From positions 2,198-10,603 of the forward strand of contig PQAI01000238.1 of the NCBI GenBank assembly GCA_003105245.1: a stretch of 8,406 bases of DNA. Reading direction: 5' to 3'. Origin of the DNA: Betaproteobacteria bacterium. Lineage in GTDB: Bacteria; Pseudomonadota; Gammaproteobacteria; Burkholderiales; Usitatibacteraceae. Below the pieces are notes generated by a model. The model had not been told where the DNA came from. It saw nothing but the letters and a program-made list of their open reading frames with translations, and ran no database searches. Position numbers and translations under genes: made by a program. Positions 8,122 through 8,406 of the stretch are shown here, piece after piece (position 1 is the stretch's first letter; each line of letters opens with the position of its first letter).

Positions 8122-8139
8122 TAGTTCTAACGCGAACTA
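8122..8139. promoter_or_regulatory. putative MarR operator palindrome
   Basis: TAGTTC (8122-8127), six bases, then GAACTA (8134-8139) form a perfect 6+6 inverted repeat of 18 bases, the size of a typical MarR site. It begins 14 bases before the TTG start of the MarR gene and touches the TATAAT -10 box, so it should cover the transcription start, and a bound dimer would block polymerase. The binding protein is inferred from position only. Confidence 0.65.
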
Positions 8140-8144
8140 TTATA
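8139..8144 (-). promoter_or_regulatory. -10 box of the marR-b561-yceI promoter
   Basis: A perfect TATAAT on the minus strand, in an AT-rich island inside otherwise GC-rich DNA. Transcription would start near 8132, leaving a leader of about 24 bases before the TTG at 8108. At 16-18 bases upstream no TTGACA-like -35 box is present; a long inverted repeat fills the space. On the plus strand TATTAT (8138-8143) overlaps and could serve the divergent gene. Confidence 0.6.
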
Positions 8145-8152
8145 GGGGCAAT

Positions 8153-8177
8153 TTCACGGCCGTGGAGCGGCCGTGAA
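8153..8177. repeat. 10-base inverted repeat at the -35 position
   Basis: TTCACGGCCG (8153-8162), a 5-base loop, then CGGCCGTGAA (8168-8177) are perfect inverted copies. The element lies between the starts of two divergent genes, so it does not end either transcript, and no T-run follows on either strand. It covers about -21 to -45 of the marR promoter, where a regulator would bind. If the divergent gene is transcribed from the overlapping TATTAT, it would instead form a hairpin at the start of that leader. Confidence 0.6.
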
Positions 8178-8209
8178 TCCGTCCGGGCCCGCGAGGCCGT
8201 CATAGGCAC

Positions 8210-8406
8210 GTGAACACCCTCCAGGCACCCCGCTATTCCCGCCGATTCATGGCGCCGGGCGCGATAGCCGTCTATGCCGCGGCCTATGGGGCCTGCCTGG
8301 CAATCCTGGCCCGGGCACCCGGATTCCAGGGCGGGGAGGCGGCCGGGATCCTTCTCATCTTCGGAATCGGGTTCACCGCGATCGCCTGGGCTGCCACCCG
8401 CGGCAT
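8210..8406 (+). CDS. N-terminal part of an unidentified membrane protein
   Basis: An open frame from GTG at 8210 runs off the right edge (65 complete codons) after an in-frame stop at 8174-8176. The product begins MNTLQAPRYSRRF and has two hydrophobic segments, about residues 15-36 and 46-63, with Arg10-Arg11 before the first, so an inner-membrane protein with a cytoplasmic N-terminus is likely. I do not recognise the family; a polytopic enzyme of the CPBP protease kind or a sensor N-terminus are guesses without a motif. Only a weak AGG precedes the GTG; the ATG at 8249 (residue 14) is an alternative. It is divergent from the MarR gene and shares its 101-base control region, so it may be controlled by it. 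Confidence 0.6.
   Translation, partial: MNTLQAPRYSRRFMAPGAIAVYAAAYGACLAILARAPGFQGGEAAGILLIFGIGFTAIAWAATRG

Overview
The window is gene-dense, very GC-rich chromosomal DNA from a bacterium, most likely a betaproteobacterium (Burkholderiales or a relative). The support is the tripartite-tricarboxylate 'Bug' receptor, a family greatly expanded in that class, together with a glutaryl-CoA dehydrogenase, YceI/cytochrome b561 genes of proteobacterial type, and strong G/C preference at third codon positions. I see no mobile element, tRNA, rRNA or CRISPR array, and no stretch over 300 bases lacks a gene.

Layout. Positions 1-96 (+) are the last codons of an unidentified gene. It converges on gcdH (119-1303, -), a complete glutaryl-CoA dehydrogenase. 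A 56-base divergent spacer carrying two mirror-image TAGAAT boxes separates gcdH from a cytoplasmic S9-family serine peptidase (1360-3354, +). The peptidase ends 7 bases from the last gene of a tightly packed minus-strand cluster of seven genes (8108 down to 3362). In transcription order these are: a MarR-family regulator; cytochrome b561; a YceI protein; a second, different YceI protein; a kynureninase-like PLP enzyme; an orphan Bug/TctC periplasmic receptor; and a small DUF3429-type membrane protein. Junctions run from a 23-base overlap (marR/b561) to a 17-base gap, so one polycistronic transcript is likely. A further plus-strand gene for a membrane protein begins at 8210 and runs off the right edge.

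Regulation. The promoter in front of the MarR gene has a perfect TATAAT -10 box on the minus strand (8139-8144). It abuts an 18-base palindrome, TAGTTC-N6-GAACTA (8122-8139), that should cover the transcription start, as expected of an autoregulating MarR operator. A second, stronger inverted repeat (10-base arms, 8153-8177) occupies the place where the -35 box should be. Neither flanking gene ends there, so it is not a terminator for a visible gene.

Working together. Cytochrome b561 and YceI are known partners by gene neighbourhood. The cytochrome moves electrons between quinol and soluble acceptors at the membrane, and YceI binds polyisoprenoids, including quinone-like molecules, in the periplasm. 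A PLP enzyme, a solute-binding protein and a DUF3429 protein behind them under one MarR promoter is the least familiar feature of the window. The functional link is inference.
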